64,000 nt of DNA from Cacajao melanocephalus (GCA_963573385.1 CAUYLG010039335.1:1-64000); one strand, 5' to 3'; shown: positions 1 to 13,381, numbered from the stretch's first letter. Numbers and translations are program-made. Notes: generated from the letters alone by a model not told the origin.

Positions 1-93
1 ATTCAAGTCCAGGAAATACAGAGAACACCACAAAGATATTCCTCAAGAAGAGCAACCCCAAGGCACATCATCGTCAGATTCACCAGGGTTGAA

Positions 94-428
94 ATGAAGG
101 AGAAAATGCTAAGGGCAGCCAGAGAGAAAGGTCAGGTTACCCGCAAAGGGAAGCCCATCAGACTCACAGCAGATTATGCAGAAACCCAACAAGCCAGAAG
201 AGAGTGGGGGCCAATATTCAACACTCGTAAAGAATTTGTAACCCAGAATTTCATATCCAGCCAAACTCAGCCTCAAAAGCGAAGGAGAAATAAAATCTTT
301 TACAGATAAGCAAATGCTGAGAGATTTTGTCACCACCAGGCCTGCCTTACAAGAGCTCCTGAAGGAAGTACTAAATATGGAAAGGAAAAACTGGTACCAG
401 CCACTGCAAAAACATACCAAATTGTAAA
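94..428 (+). pseudogene. L1 ORF1p C-terminal remnant
   Basis: Fossil of the L1 nucleic-acid chaperone ORF1p (C-terminal domain). A 71-codon open stretch matches the family up to about codon 60, then an indel shifts the frame. The remainder of the C-terminus (CAAATGCTGAGAGATTTTGT, the QMLRDFVTTRP segment) is readable in another frame and ends at a TAA near 426. It is non-functional and is not a host gene. Confidence 0.85.
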
Positions 429-490
429 GAGCATCGACACTATGCAGAAACTGCATCGACTAATGGGCAAAATAACCAGCTAGCATCACA

Positions 491-1912
491 ATGACAGGAT
501 CAAATTCCCACATAACAATATTAATCTTAAATGTAAACAGGCTAAATGCCCCAATTAAAAGAACCAGACTAACAAATTGGATAAAGAGTCAAGGCCCATC
601 AGAGTGCTGTATTCAGGAGACCCATCTCTAAAATTGACCACATAATTGGAAGTAAAACACTCCTCCGCAAATGCAAAAGAATGGAAATCATAACAAACTG
701 TCTCGTAGACCACAGTGCAATCAAATTAGAACTCAGGATTAAGAAACTCACTCAAAATTGTCCAACTACATGGAAACTGAACAATCTGCTCCTCAAGGAC
801 TACTGGGTAAATAACAAAATTACGACAGAAATAAAGAAATTATTTGAAACCAATGAGAACAAAGACATAATGTACCAGAGTCTCTGGGACACAGTGAAAG
901 CAGTGTTTAGAGGGAAATTTATAGCACTAAATGCCCACAGGAGAAAGTGAGAAAGATCTAAAATTGACACCCTAACGTCACAATTGAAAGAACTGGAGAA
1001 GCAAGAGCAAACAAATTCAAAACCTAGAAGACAAGAAATGAGTGAGATCAGAGCAGAACTGAAGGAGACAGAGACACAAAAAAACCCTTCAAAAAAAATC
1101 AGTGAATCCAGGAGCTGGTTTTTTGAAAAGATTAACAAAATAGGTAGACTGCTAGCCAAACTAATAAAGAAGAAAAGCGAGAAGAATTAAATAGACACAG
1201 TAAAAAAATGATAAAGAGGAGATCATCACTGATCCCACAGAAACACAAACTACTGTCAGAGAATACTATAAACACTTCTAAGCAAATAAACTAGAAAATC
1301 TAAAAGAGATGGATACGTTCCTGGACACATACACACCATCCTAAGACTAAACCAGGAAGAAGTTGAATCCCTGAATAAACCAATAACAAGTTCTGATACT
1401 GAGGCAGTAATTAACAGCCTACTAACCTCAGGACCAGACAGGTTCACAGCTGAATTCTACAAGAGGTATAAAGAGGAGCTTGTACCATTCCTTCTGAAAC
1501 TATTCCAAACAATAGAAAAAGAGGGAATCCTCCCTACCTCATTTTATGAGGCCAGCATTATCATGATACTAAAACCTGGCAGAAACATGACAAAAAACAA
1601 GAAAATTTCAGGCCAATTTCCCTGATGAATATCGATGCGAAAATCCTCAATAAAATAGTGGCAAACCAAATCCAGTAGCACCTCCAAAAGCTTATTCACC
1701 ACAATCAGGCTGGCTTCATCCCTGGGATGCAAGGCTATTTTAACATATGCAAATCAATAAATGTAATCCATCACATAAAGAGAACCAAAGACAAAAACCA
1801 CATGTTTATCTCAATAGATACAGAAAAGGCCTTGAACAGAATTCAACACCCCTCATGCTAAAAACGCTCACTAAACTAGGTATTGATAGAATGTATCTCA
1901 AAAGAATAAGAT
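491..1912 (+). pseudogene. L1 ORF2 remnant (endonuclease/RT pieces)
   Basis: Starts at the canonical ORF2 ATG context (ATGACAGGATCAAATTC). Readable blocks include the end of the endonuclease region after the deletion at ~630, the linker, and the N-terminal RT region up to the CTCAAAAGAATAAG block. It is broken by stops, by a ~12-base loss near 1430 and by two large deletions. The catalytic RT box region is missing. Confidence 0.85.
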
Positions 1913-4900
1913 GGGTTCGGCAAATCACCATGGCACGTGCATACCTATGTAACAAACCTGCATGTTCTGCACATGTACCCCAGAACTTAAAGTATATATA
2001 TATGACAAATTTTGTTAAAAAACCCCAATTATCCACATATCTAAGAAGCCCCAAAATTTCAAAATAAGTTCAAAAAGATCTATACATAGATACATCATAA
2101 TAAAAAGGTTGTAAGTCAGAGACAAAGAGAAAATATTAAATCTTCAAGAGAAAAATTAGTCAAGCTCAAAAAAGTTTTAATAAGATTAACAGTGGACTTC
2201 TCATCAGAGACAATGAAAGCCAAACGTAGTCACAGTGCTGAAAGCGAAACACTGTCAACCAATAATGTTAAAAGTGCAGGAAAACTATCTCTCAAAAATG
2301 AAATTGAAATAATAATGACCCTCTCAGTTGAACCAGAAGTGTGAGAACTTGTTGATAGCAGGCCAGACTTACAAAAAAATACTAAAAGAATTTCTTTAGA
2401 CTGAAAGCAAGTGAACCCGGGCAGTAATTCAAATCCATATGAGGAAATAAAGCATGCTCATAAAAGTTCATGGATAGCTTAATTTCAAAAGGATAGTTTA
2501 AGTTCGTGTTTGTTCTCCATGATTTTCTTAACTGATTTGTAAAGCAATTATATAAAAAATTATGTGTATAATTGTTAGATTTTAACATACAGACATGTGA
2601 CACTTTTGACAGTAGGCAAGTGGGAGCAAAGCTGTACTGAAGCAAAGAAATGATACCAGATGAGAACTTTAATCCACTGGAATAAATTGAGGAAAGTAGA
2701 TAATGTAAATGACAAAGTGAACATAACAAACTATGTAAATATATAATTAATACCTTTTCTTCTTCCAGAACCTATGAGACATATATAGTTACAACAATGT
2801 ACTACTGCTGTGGTAACATATACAGAGGCAATATGCATGTAATAATAGCAAAAACTGAAGAAGAAATAGAGTTATATAGGAGCAACATTTCCATATCTCA
2901 CTAGAATTATTAGGTTGGTATAAATCTAAACTGCATTCTCTTGAGTTAAGATGTAGCTAAGTAGATGCTGTTCTCAAGAAGGATACTTTACATCAAAGAC
3001 AAAAATATGTTGGGAAAAAAATAGGTTGAAAGGAACATAGAAAAAAAGGATATATCATGCAAATAGCTATAACATGAATGCTGCAGTGGCTACTGTACGA
3101 TCAGTCAAAATAAAGTTTAAAATTTAAAATGTTACAAGAGCTTAAGGAATTTTATAATGATAAATGTTTCAATTTATTGCATGATATAATTATAAACGTA
3201 TTCTCCTCTAAATACAGATGCATACAGGGCCCCAGATTACATAAAGCAAAAAGTGACAGAATTACAGGGAATTCCCCAAATAGGGAATTCAGTAATAGTT
3301 GGGTACTTTAATATTTCAATTTTAATTATGCTTAGAACTACTTGGCAGAAAATCAACAAGAAAATACAAGATTTGAAGAATGCTGTAAGCCAACTAGACC
3401 TAAAAGACACCTATGGAACATTACATGCAACTACAACAGAGTATATATTATCTCAAGTCCACATGGAAAACTCTGGGATAGACCATCTGCTACATTATAA
3501 AACAAGTCCTTCATACATTTAAAATGATTTAAATTATGCAAAATATGTTTTCAACCACATGGAATAAAATTTGAAATCAATAACAGGAATAAAGTTACAA
3601 ATATGTTGACAGTAAATAACATACCCCAACATAAGCAATGGGTGAAAGAAGAAATAACAAAGGAAATTAGAAAATAATATAAATGCAAATGAAGACACAA
3701 CATATGGAAGCCCATGGGATACAGGTAAAGAGCAGTGTTTACAGAGGAATGTATGGCCATAAACACCTATATTTTTACAAAAAGAACAACCTCAAGGATA
3801 CAACCTACCTTCTACCTTATGACACTCAAAAAAAAAACATTCTTAATCTAAAGCAAACAGACAAAGGCAATAATAAAAATTAGAGTGAGATCAATAAACT
3901 AGGGAATAGAAAAACAAACAAAAATCAACCAAACTGAAACTAGGTACTTCACAAAGGTCAACAAAATTAAAAAGCTTTTTAACTACAATGAACAACAAGA
4001 AGAAAAATAATAGAGAGAAAAGATTCAAATTAATAAAATCAAGAATGAAAAAAAAATGGGGTATGGGGGTGATCATCACTACTGGGCTTCCAGAAATAAA
4101 AAGGATAATAAGGGAATAGCTCTATACCAACTAATGAGATAACTTAGGAAAACTGACAGTTTCCTAGAAAAAGAAAAACTACTGAAACTGAATTGAAGTA
4201 GGAATAGAAAATCTGAATAAACCTATGAAATAAAGAGATTAAATTAGTAACTAAAAAATTCCCACACAAAATAAAGGGCCAAAATCCAGACAGCTTTGCT
4301 GGTAAGTTGTACCAAAAATTTAAGAATAATCAATACCAATTCTCATGAACATTTCCAAAAAATAGAAAAATAACATCCCTAGCTTATTCTACAAAGTCAG
4401 TGTTAATTTTCAGGTCAAAACCAGAAAAAAAAAATCACAAGAAAAATAAAACTACAGATTAACATTGCTTATAAATATAGTTGCAAAACTTCTCAACTAA
4501 TACTAGCAAACAAAATCTAATCATATAAAAATAATTATGCAAGGTGACCAAGTGGAATTGATTCCACAAACTCAAATGTGGTCTGACTTAAAAATCAGTT
4601 GTTGTCATGTCACATTAATAGAGTAGCTCACAAAAACTGCATGATAATCTCAATAGGTGCCAGAAAAACATTTGACAAAATCCAATATGCTTTCATGATA
4701 AAAACAATAACTAGAAATAGAATAGAAATTCCTCAACCTGATAAAAAGTATTTATTTAAAAACCCTTAGCTAACATCCTACTTAATAATGAAAGACTTAA
4801 CGCTTTGCCCTAAGGTTAGAAATAAGACAAGGACATTCATTCACTTGCACCACTTCTAAGCGGTGTTAGTTTTAGACAGGGCAATTAGACAAAAAAATAA

Positions 4901-5009
4901 ATAAAATAAATGATATACAGATGGAACTGAAGAATTAAAACTACCTATGTTTACAAATGCTATGACCTTAAATATAGAAAATTCTAGGAAATTCTTTAAA
5001 AATTATGAG

Positions 5010-5372
<363 letters not shown>

Positions 5373-7074
5373 CTATTTTATTATTATATACTAGAAATAA
5401 AATTTTCACTGTGACTTTAATAATTCAATTTATAATGCCATCAAAAATAAAATAACTACAACTAAATGTAACAAAAAAAGAAAAAGTACAAAACAGTATG
5501 GGAAAAAATTAAAAGACACATAAATAAATTTAATTTATTTGAAAGAAATCCATGTTTGTGGATGGGAAAACATAATATTGTTAAGATGGTTATATTCCCC
5601 AAATTTATCTACAGATTCAACACAATCCATGTGTCAAAATCCCACTTGGGATCTTTTCCAGAAATCATAAGAAGGATCTTAACATTCTTATAGACATATA
5701 AGGAATCCAGAAGAGCCAAAACAATATTGAGAAAGAAGAAAATTTGAAGACTCACACTTCCCAACTTTAAAAGTTACCATAAAGCTACAGAAATAAGGAC
5801 AATGTAATGATGGAACAAGGACAGACATACAGATCAATGGAACAGAACTGAAAGTTCAGAAATAAACTGTTACATGTGCAGACAACTGCATTTCACCAAG
5901 AAAATCCAATAAGGGAAAGACAAGTGTTTTCAACAAATGGTCTTGTGACAAATGGATATCCCCATGCAAAAAGTCATTAACATAGACTCTTTCCTCATGC
6001 CATAAACAACTAGTTAACTCAAAATGGATCAAAGATCTGAATGTAAGTCCAAAAATTCTGTTAGAAGAAAATATAGAAATAAAGTTGCATTATCTTGGGC
6101 TAGGAAAAGCCATCTTAGACATGATACCAAAACAAAAGTAACCAAAGAAAAAAGAGATAAATTGCATGTCACTAAAATTAACATCTGTGCTTCAAAGGAT
6201 ACTATAAAGAAACTGAAAACAGCCTACAGAATGGGAGAAAATATTTTTTTAAATCGTGTATCTGATAAGAGACTTCATTATAAAATATATAAAGAACTCT
6301 TATAACTTAATAGTACAAAGACAATTCAATTTAAAAATGAACAAAGAATCTGAATAGACATTTATCCAAAACAACAATTATAAATGACCAATAAACTCAT
6401 ACAAAGTTGTTCAATCCACTAGAATGGCTATAATCAAAAAAAACAGAATGAAGTGTTGGTAAAGATGTGGAGAAATCATTATCTTCATATATTGCTGGTC
6501 AGAAAGTACAATCACTTTAGAATACAGTCTGGTAGCACTTCAAAAAGTTAAACATATGGTAATAAACAATATGACCCAGTAATTCTACTCCTAGAATTAT
6601 TGTATACCCAAGTGGACTGAAAATGTATGCCCACATAAAAACATGTAAACAAATGTGGATAGTAGCCTTATGTATCATAGCTAAAAAGTGAAAACAGGCC
6701 AAATATCTACCAACTGATAAAGAGAATGTGGTATTGTATTCGTTCATTTTCACACTGCTACAAAGAAATACCTCAGACTGGGTAATTCATTAAAAAAAGG
6801 AGTTTTAATTGACTCATAGCTCAGAGGGAGCCCTCAGGAAACTTACAATCCCGGCAGAAGGTAAGCAGGCACCTTCTAGGCCTCTAGACCTGTGATGGGT
6901 GGGGCTACCTCAATGATCTCTGACATGCCCTGGAGACATTTTCCCATTGCGTTGGGGTTATTAACATTTGGCTCCTCATTACTTACGCACATTTCTGCAA
7001 CCAGGTTAAATTTCTCCCCAGAAATCAGGTTGTTCTTTTCTACCTCACAGTCAGGCAGCAAAATTTTCAAATTT

Positions 7075-7267
7075 CTTTTTGAAACAGAGTCTCACTCCTC
7101 TGTTACCCAGGCTGGAGTGCAGTGGTGTGATCTCAGCTCACCGCAACCTCTGCCTCCTTGGATCAAGCGATTCTCATGCCTCACTTCGTGAGTAGCTGGT
7201 CTCGAACTCCTGACTTCCAGTGATCTGCCTGCCTGGGCCTCCCAAATAAAGTGCTAGGATTACAGGC
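7075..7267 (-). mobile_element. Alu, internally deleted
   Basis: Antisense Alu (GAAACAGAGTCTCACTC...GCTAGGATTACAGGCA). The segment normally between GTAGCTGG and TCTCGAACTCC is absent (join near 7200). It is flanked by an imperfect duplication of TTTTCAAATT, so it inserted in the THE1 internal region. Confidence 0.9.
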
Positions 7268-7771
7268 AGTTTTCCAAATTATGCTCTGCTTCCCTTTTAA
7301 ACATAAGTTCCCATTTCAAATCATCTCTGTGAATGCTCATAACTATGCACATTCGAGCAAAGCCAGGTCACATCTAGAATGCTTTGCTGCTTAGAAATTT
7401 CTTCTCTCAGATACCCTAAATCATCTCTCTCAAGTTTAAAGTTCCACAGATCTCTAGGGCAGGGGCAAAGTGCTGCCAATCTCTCAGCAAAAGCATAGCA
7501 AGAATGACCTTTGTTCTAGTGCCCACTAAGTTCCTCATCTCCATCTGAGACCTTCTCAGCCTGGATTTTATTGTCTACATCATTATCAGCATTTTGGTCA
7601 AAACCATTCAACAAGTATCTAGAAAATTTCAAACTTTCCCTCATCTTCCTGGCTTCTTCTGAGCCATCCAAACTGTTCCAACCTCTGCCTGTTACCCAGT
7701 TCCAAAGTTGCTTCCACATTTTCGGGTATCTTTTTTTATAGCAGTACCCAACTCTGCTGATACTAATTCTC

Positions 7772-8095
7772 TGTATTAGACCATTTTCACAATACTATAA
7801 AGAATACCTGAGGCTGGATGTGGTGGTTCACATCTGTAATCCCAGCACTTTTGGAGGCTGAGGAGGGTGGATCACTTGAGGTCAGGAGTTTGAGATCAGC
7901 CTGGCCAACAAGGTGAAACCCTGTCTCTAATAAAAATACGAACATTAGCCAGGCGTTGTGGTGCATGCCTGTAATCCCAACTACTTGGGAGGCTGAGGCA
8001 GGAGAATTGCTTGAACCCAGAGGCACAGGTTGCAGTGAGCCGAGATTGTGCCACTGCACTCCAGCCTGGGTGATAGAGCGAGACTGTCTCAAAGC

Positions 8096-8144
<49 letters not shown>

Positions 8145-8460
8145 TATACCTGAGACTGGATAATTTATAAAGGAAAGATGTTTAGTTGACTCATAGTTCC
8201 ACATGGCTGAGGAGGTCTCAGGAATCATGGTGGAAGGTGAAGGGGAAGCAAGACACATTTTACTGGCAGCAGGAGAGAGAGAGTGGGCAGGGGAAACTGC
8301 CACTTTTATACCATCAGATCTCATGAGAACTCCCTTACTTTCATGAGAAGAGTATGGGGAAAACTGCCCCTATGATCTGATCACCCCCGACCTGGTCCCT
8401 TCCTCAACATGTGGGAATTACAGTTTGTGATGAGATTTGGGTGGGAGCCAAACCATATCA
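7772..8460 (-). repeat. THE1-type LTR (minus-strand 5' LTR), split by an Alu
   Basis: On the plus strand the LTR reads TGTATTAGACC... at 7772 and ends ...AAACCATATCA at 8460, so the complement starts TGATATGG. The Alu at 7812-8145 interrupts it. This LTR could in principle act as a promoter or enhancer; the sequence alone does not show that. Confidence 0.9.
7812..8145 (+). mobile_element. AluS-type SINE in the THE1 LTR
   Basis: Full-length + strand Alu with a long A tail that runs into a (TA)n microsatellite (about 8122-8147). The target duplication ATACCTGA occurs at 7804-7811 and 8146-8153. Confidence 0.96.
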
Positions 8461-9017
8461 GGTGTATTTTTTACAACAGAATATTATTTGGCAAAAAAGA
8501 AATACAGTATCAATGCTATTATGGGGATGAATCTTGAAAATATTAGCTAAGTGAAATATTAGCCAGTCACAAAAGACCACATATTCGATTACTTCATTTA
8601 TATAAAATATGCACAATAGGCAATCCTATAGAGACAAAAAGTAGATTAGTAGTTGCCTAGAGCAGAGTGGAGGAGGACTAGGGAAAACGGGGAGTAATGA
8701 CAATAGATACAGGGTTTTTCTTAAAGGTGATATAATATTCTAAAATTGATTGTGTTATAGTTATGGTTAAACAACCTGATAAATACTCTAAAAACCATCA
8801 AATTGTTTTTACACAATCTTTACATCAAAATTCATTCAATGTATGAGTGAATTTATGGTATATAGACTATATTTTAATAAAGCTGATTTAAAAAACAAAG
8901 TTGAAACTACATCACTAGAATTGTTTGTTATATACGTAATGTAAATTAACTTCAGTGGACAAATTGCACTAATGTCATCAGGACAAAATTTTTGAAAACT
9001 AGACTTTTAAATCAACA

Positions 9018-9205
9018 ACCACAATAATGATATCTAATATTTCCTGAATGCCAACTTTGGGCTTGCTGCTGTTGCAAGTTCCTTTTATTTTTCTCAATAC
9101 TTTGCAACAATACTATTGAGTGGACAGTCTCATTATCTCCATTCTCAGGATGAAAAAAATGAGGCAAACAGTGGTTAAGTAACTTCCCAAGGTCACAAAG
9201 AAAAA
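9018..9205 (-). mobile_element. MIR SINE
   Basis: Diverged MIR in reverse orientation: the AATATTTCCTGAATGCCAAC block, the CTCATTATCTCCATTCTCAG block, and the GTTAAGTAACTTCCCAAGGT core. Confidence 0.85.
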
Positions 9206-10254
9206 CTTGAAAAAGTTAAATTTGGCTTACTATACATTTGCATCAAGCCATTTCTCGTTAAGGAATTTAACTGGTGTTTCTGAGGGTGAAGAAATTTTAG
9301 TTATGTGTAGAAGGCATCTTCTTTTTCTTCCTCTTAATTAATCTCAAATATGCTTTGGTTTCATAAGGATTTCTCACAATTTAGGAAATGAACAGTACAT
9401 CATAGCTGAATCAAGGTAGTTTTCTCACATATCTTTTCCCAGACTGAATTCCCAGAGCGCATGGTCAATATCATATATGACTCATTTTCCAACTCCCTGG
9501 AAATGGCATTGTAAGAGTAAGTATTTGATAGAAGTATGGAAAGTGAACTAAAACTGAAAATACCACAATGGGTAATTTTCTGTTACTAGTGTTTGTTGGA
9601 AATCTCTACTTTCTCTATAATCATTGCACTAAGCAAAACATTCCAACAAACCATAGGACATTGCAACATGGGGGCTTGTATTTCTGAATCTTCTTCAGGG
9701 CAGAATCTATATGCTGATATTAATAATAACTGCTGTTCATGGAGAATGTTTGATTTAAATCACTCTAATAAACATGACAAAATCTCTGACATAACAGAAT
9801 TTCTAGAAGTTTGTGTTTTAAGATTCTAAAATTTTTACATTTTATAAAAGAAGCAATTTTTATCTGTCTCAGAAATTAAATATTCATTTCAGAGTTTCTA
9901 GAATAAACATTCTGATCACAGTTTTAGTTGCTGTGTGAGAAAGATAATCGCTTATTGTATACAAAACCTGAGGTTACATTCTCTTAAACAATGTCAGAAT
10001 GTGATTTCTCAACCATGAAGTTTAAATACTATTTTTTTATGTAAAAGTCTTGATTCAAATTGTAAATATAAACTGTCCTATTTATGCCTTATAGTAATTG
10101 TTTAAATAGTATAGGTCAAAATTGAGAATCTTTTGAGCACAATTTAGTAGGGGTTGATATTGTCACAAGGCAATTCTTCATGGCATTTGTATATGACTTG
10201 TGACAGCTTTTGTCCCAGACTATCTTTTCAAGAATGTTTATATAGGAGAATAAC
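9206..10254. other. No gene or recognised repeat
   Basis: AT-rich single-copy-looking DNA. A 78-codon frame at 9593-9829 has no recognisable feature. Confidence 0.6.
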
Positions 10255-10543
10255 TTTTTTTTTTTTTGAAACCAAGTCTTGCTCTGTGACCCAGGCTGGA
10301 GTGAAGTGAGGTGATCTCGGCTCACTGCAACCTCCGCCTACCAGTTCAAGCAATCTCCTGCCTCAGCCTCCCAAGTGGCAGCATGTGTGGCTTTTTTTTT
10401 TTTTTTTTTTTTTTTGTATTTTTAGTAGAGACAGGGTTTCACCATGTTGGCCATGCTGGTTTTGAACTCTTGACCTCAAGTGATCTGGCTGCCTTGGCAT
10501 CCCAAAGTGCTTTAATTACAGGCATGAGCCACAGCACCCAGCC
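10255..10543 (-). mobile_element. Alu with expanded internal T run
   Basis: Antisense dimeric Alu from the poly-T (tail) to the complement of GGCTGGGTGC at 10543. The usual GGCTAATTTTTGTATTTTT segment near 10390-10416 has become a run of about 25 T. Confidence 0.95.
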
Positions 10544-11524
10544 AGACTTTGGATAGTAATTTCTCCCTCTGGGGAAAAGGAAAGACTTTGTTTTTTCCTG
10601 AACAATATAAGAAAGATAATATTTGCCTCTGGTACAAAGAGTGGTTGGAGGTTTCCTAAGATCAATGTTTCTCAGAATGACACAGACCCACAATGTGAGA
10701 TAGGATCCACCTGGGCCCGTTGCTTTATCACCCCTATGGGACTTGGGCATTAAGAAGTCATGCAAATGTGAAGTTACGCTGCCTGCAACGCAGTGAGGAA
10801 TAAGATTATACGTCTTTGACCCAGAAGTCTTATGTCTCTGCCAATGTCTATGAAACTGTGACAAGTTACCTTGTTAGTTTGAAAGTAGGGTAAAATCTCA
10901 GAACCTTCGCAGTACCTCACAAATATAGGCTTCTAAACATAGACTCACACAATGTGGATACTTAACATAATATGCAAATACTGATAAAAATACATTGTCA
11001 AATCAACATACCTTACTCCTATGATAATGATCGTAATAGACCAGTATAATCTAAATATGCATTCTGGCGATGGTCACGATGTTACAAATTCATTTATAAA
11101 TCATGACATTTTCTTACACATTTTCTATTTATTTAAAAAGTGTTTCATTTCATTATATTAAAAATTGCAATTTTAATATACTCTTCCAGATTTATCACAG
11201 AAAAACTAAGCAAATAAAAATTCAAATCCAACATCACTGTTGTAAATGCTTTACCAATGGTTTCCAGTCAGATTTGTTGGCCTCCTATGATTTTCAAATT
11301 CAAAGCTTCTCTGTTGGCTAAAAACCAAGTACAACACACTTTTGTCATGAGCTTAAGCCCTAGTTCTATAAACACTGCAATCTTAATAAAACCACTCATT
11401 ATGCCAGGGTGGTATGAGACATACTTTTTAATAAGTAAATTTGATTGCGCTATATAGGACTAAGTAGTTGTGTATATGTATTTTTTCTTTTTGTCTATCT
11501 TTCTAGTTTAAATAGGATAAAGCA
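10544..11524. other. No gene or recognised repeat
   Basis: AT-rich sequence. Short frames (10439-10864 minus, 11103-11321 plus) show no domain. The first overlaps the Alu. Confidence 0.55.
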
Positions 11525-11608
11525 AAAAGGCAAGGACTATTTCTCCTTGTGTTCTGTGCTATCAACAAACAGTGTCCACTATAATAAATGTTAATTGAAT
11601 AAATGGAC
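11525..11608 (+). mobile_element. L2 3' end fragment
   Basis: GGCAAGGACTATTTCTCCTT followed by AATAAATGTTAATTGAATAA resembles the L2 3' terminus. Short and diverged. Confidence 0.5.
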
Positions 11609-12368
11609 TTTGCATGTTAAAAAAAATTAAAAAAAAAAACTACTGTGCCATGCTTTAGGTCTATTCAACTATTAAAAAATGGCCTGGTTGTTCACATTCA
11701 GATGGTGAGTCTACCTGATATCGCTAGAGTAATTATTACTGTAAAAGCTGTTTGAGAAAATGTACATAGGAAACTCTGGCCAATTGTAGTCAAGGTCATG
11801 AACTAATTAAAGCATCGTTGATTCAAGTCAAGTTTATCATCTGTGATTCTTGAAGGTCTCTATTCTGCTAAATAAAATTTACCACAAAACAGTCAATGTT
11901 TATAAAATACTAAACCTTCATTAGGTGACACCTCAATAATAACCATAGACAAGATCCTGCCTTTAAGGACTCAAGAGCTGAAATTGACAGAAAGGCAGGC
12001 AAAACATAAGCAGGTGAATTGCAAAAGCAAATGACTCCTACCATCTTCTTAGCTTGTGTCTGCTCTCATGTGGTTAGGAGTCTTTTGAGAAGACACAGAA
12101 CCATGTTGATGCCCTCTATCATATGTTATTTTTCCTTCCATTTGTGGTGCCCTCTTGTGTGCTCAGTGATGTTACTTTGGCTTTGCCCTTCTCTATTGAA
12201 ATAAATACGCAAGGTAGTAAAAAGGGAAGGGTAGGGATTTCATAAGCCTACAAAAACGTTGAGCCTGAGGATAGGATGTGATGCTCAGCAAGTTCCAACC
12301 TTTAGGGGGCCAAACAAAGAAAAAAAAATAATAAAGTAAGATCTAAATATAGTAGGCCACATGAAAAC
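11609..12368. other. No gene; possible faint L2 trace
   Basis: Mostly single-copy. 11950-12020 (GATCCTGCCTTTAAGGACTC) faintly resembles antisense L2, but is too short to call. Confidence 0.45.
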
Positions 12369-13020
12369 TCATTTATTTATTTAGTAAATGTTTACTAAAC
12401 ACTTGATATGTGCCAGGTACTGTTGTAGACTCTGGAAACAAAGGGTAGAAAGGGACTAACAGAGGAAGGTCCTCCTCTTTGACTTCAGGAAGCTCACAGT
12501 TTACAGAAGGTAGAAAAACAAATGTATAAAATAATTTGAATGATTGTATCTGCTGTAGAAGAGACCGTCTCAAAGCTTACATTAAAAATAACAGGGACTG
12601 AAAAATATCTACTGTGGGCAAGTTTAAGTAGGACTTCAAATGGGTGGTAACATTTAGCTGAGACTTGAGCAGTGAGAAGAAACTCAGCAAATAACTAGTT
12701 TGAGGTAAGAATAGGGAGAAGTTTACTTGCATAAAGACCCAGGAGCAGGAGGCTCTTGGTGTGTCTTAGGAGAAGAAAGAAAGTCTGTGTTCCTGGATGA
12801 ATGAACAAGGGGAAAGCAGTGTGAGAAATGAATAATGGAGAGGCAAGCACATGGCATGCTAAGTCTTGGGCTATGGTGAAGAGTTTTGATTTCATGCTAA
12901 GTACCTATGGGAGCCATTAGAGATTCTTAAGATTCTTAACGGGGTAATGTAATCAAATTTACTTTTAAGAAGATAGCTCTCACTGCTGTATCCAGAGTAG
13001 ATCAGGAAGAAGGCAAGTAA
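12369..13020 (-). mobile_element. L2 3' end (antisense) and adjoining old LINE-like repeat
   Basis: 12369-12500 reads as the reverse of the L2 3' end (TAAACACTTGATATGTGCCA, then TCACAGTTTACAGAAGG). 12500-13020 continues with a dispersed old repeat pattern (GGGAGCCATTAGAGATTCTT, AGCTCTCACTGCTGTATCC). Whether the second part belongs to the same family is uncertain. Confidence 0.6.
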
Positions 13021-13080
13021 ATTATTGGAAAAAAATAACATGTAGTAATGAGTGGGATTAAAAAAAAAATTAAAATGGTG

Positions 13081-13349
13081 GCCTGGTGTGGTGGCTCAAG
13101 CCTGTAATCCCAGCACTTTGGGAGGCCGAGACAGGTGGATCACAAGGTCAAGAGATCGAGACCATTCTGGCCAACATGTTGAAACCCCGTCTCTACTAAA
13201 AATACAAAAATTAGCTGGGCATGGTGGCACGCGCCTGTAGTCCCAGCTACTTGGGAGGCTGAGGCAGGAGAATTGCTTGAACCCAGGAGGCAGAAGTTGC
13301 AGTGAGCCGAGATTGCAGCACTGTACTTCAGAGCAAGACTCTGTCTCAA

Positions 13350-13380
<31 letters not shown>
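13081..13380 (+). mobile_element. AluSc-like SINE
   Basis: Full-length + strand Alu with the AluSc-like variant AAGGTCAAGAGATCGAGACC. A small deletion removes part of the CCAGCCTGGGCGACA block near 13330. The tail is A19 followed by (TA)n. The perfect 9-bp target duplication AAAATGGTG lies at 13072-13080 and 13381-13389. Confidence 0.97.

Positions 13381-13381
<1 letters not shown>

Larger units (their letters stand above)
1..1997 (+). mobile_element. L1PA-type LINE-1, 5' part outside window, internally deleted
   Basis: Non-LTR retrotransposon remnant. The first ~430 bases encode the C-terminal part of ORF1p (an open stretch from 94 begins MKEKMLRAAREKG and contains the ARREWGPIF motif), with frameshifts. 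ORF2 would start at the ATG at 491. Near 630 the sequence jumps from the early endonuclease region to a point several hundred bases downstream (recognisable from AAAATTGACCACATAATTGG). Near 1912 it jumps from the reverse-transcriptase region straight to the 3' terminus (ACCTATGTAACAAACCTGCA, ending ACTTAAAGTA), losing the rest of RT, the Cys-rich domain and most of the 3' UTR. Many stops confirm it is dead. No clear poly(A) tail follows, only a short TA run. The subfamily, an older L1PA, is inferred from the 3' end. Confidence 0.93.
6735..8460 (-). mobile_element. THE1-type MaLR provirus remnant
   Basis: Endogenous retrovirus-like (ERVL-MaLR) element on the minus strand, inserted in the L1M. 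The minus-strand 5' LTR is 7772-8460 (about 347 bp once the inserted Alu is removed). About 6879-7771 is internal sequence. 6735 to about 6878 is the remnant of the 3' LTR, fused to internal sequence by a deletion. The target duplication is GGTAT (6730-6734) and GGTGT (8461-8465), 5 bp with one mismatch, as expected for this class. No intact reading frame remains. Confidence 0.9.

Noticed and set aside
7896..8324. 142-codon minus frame
   Set aside because: Crosses the Alu and its TA tail into the THE1 LTR; Alu-type peptide ([14 protein letters not shown]), not a gene.
10439..10864. 141-codon minus frame
   Set aside because: Its C-terminal part is Alu sequence and the N-terminal part has no domain; no splice or promoter support.
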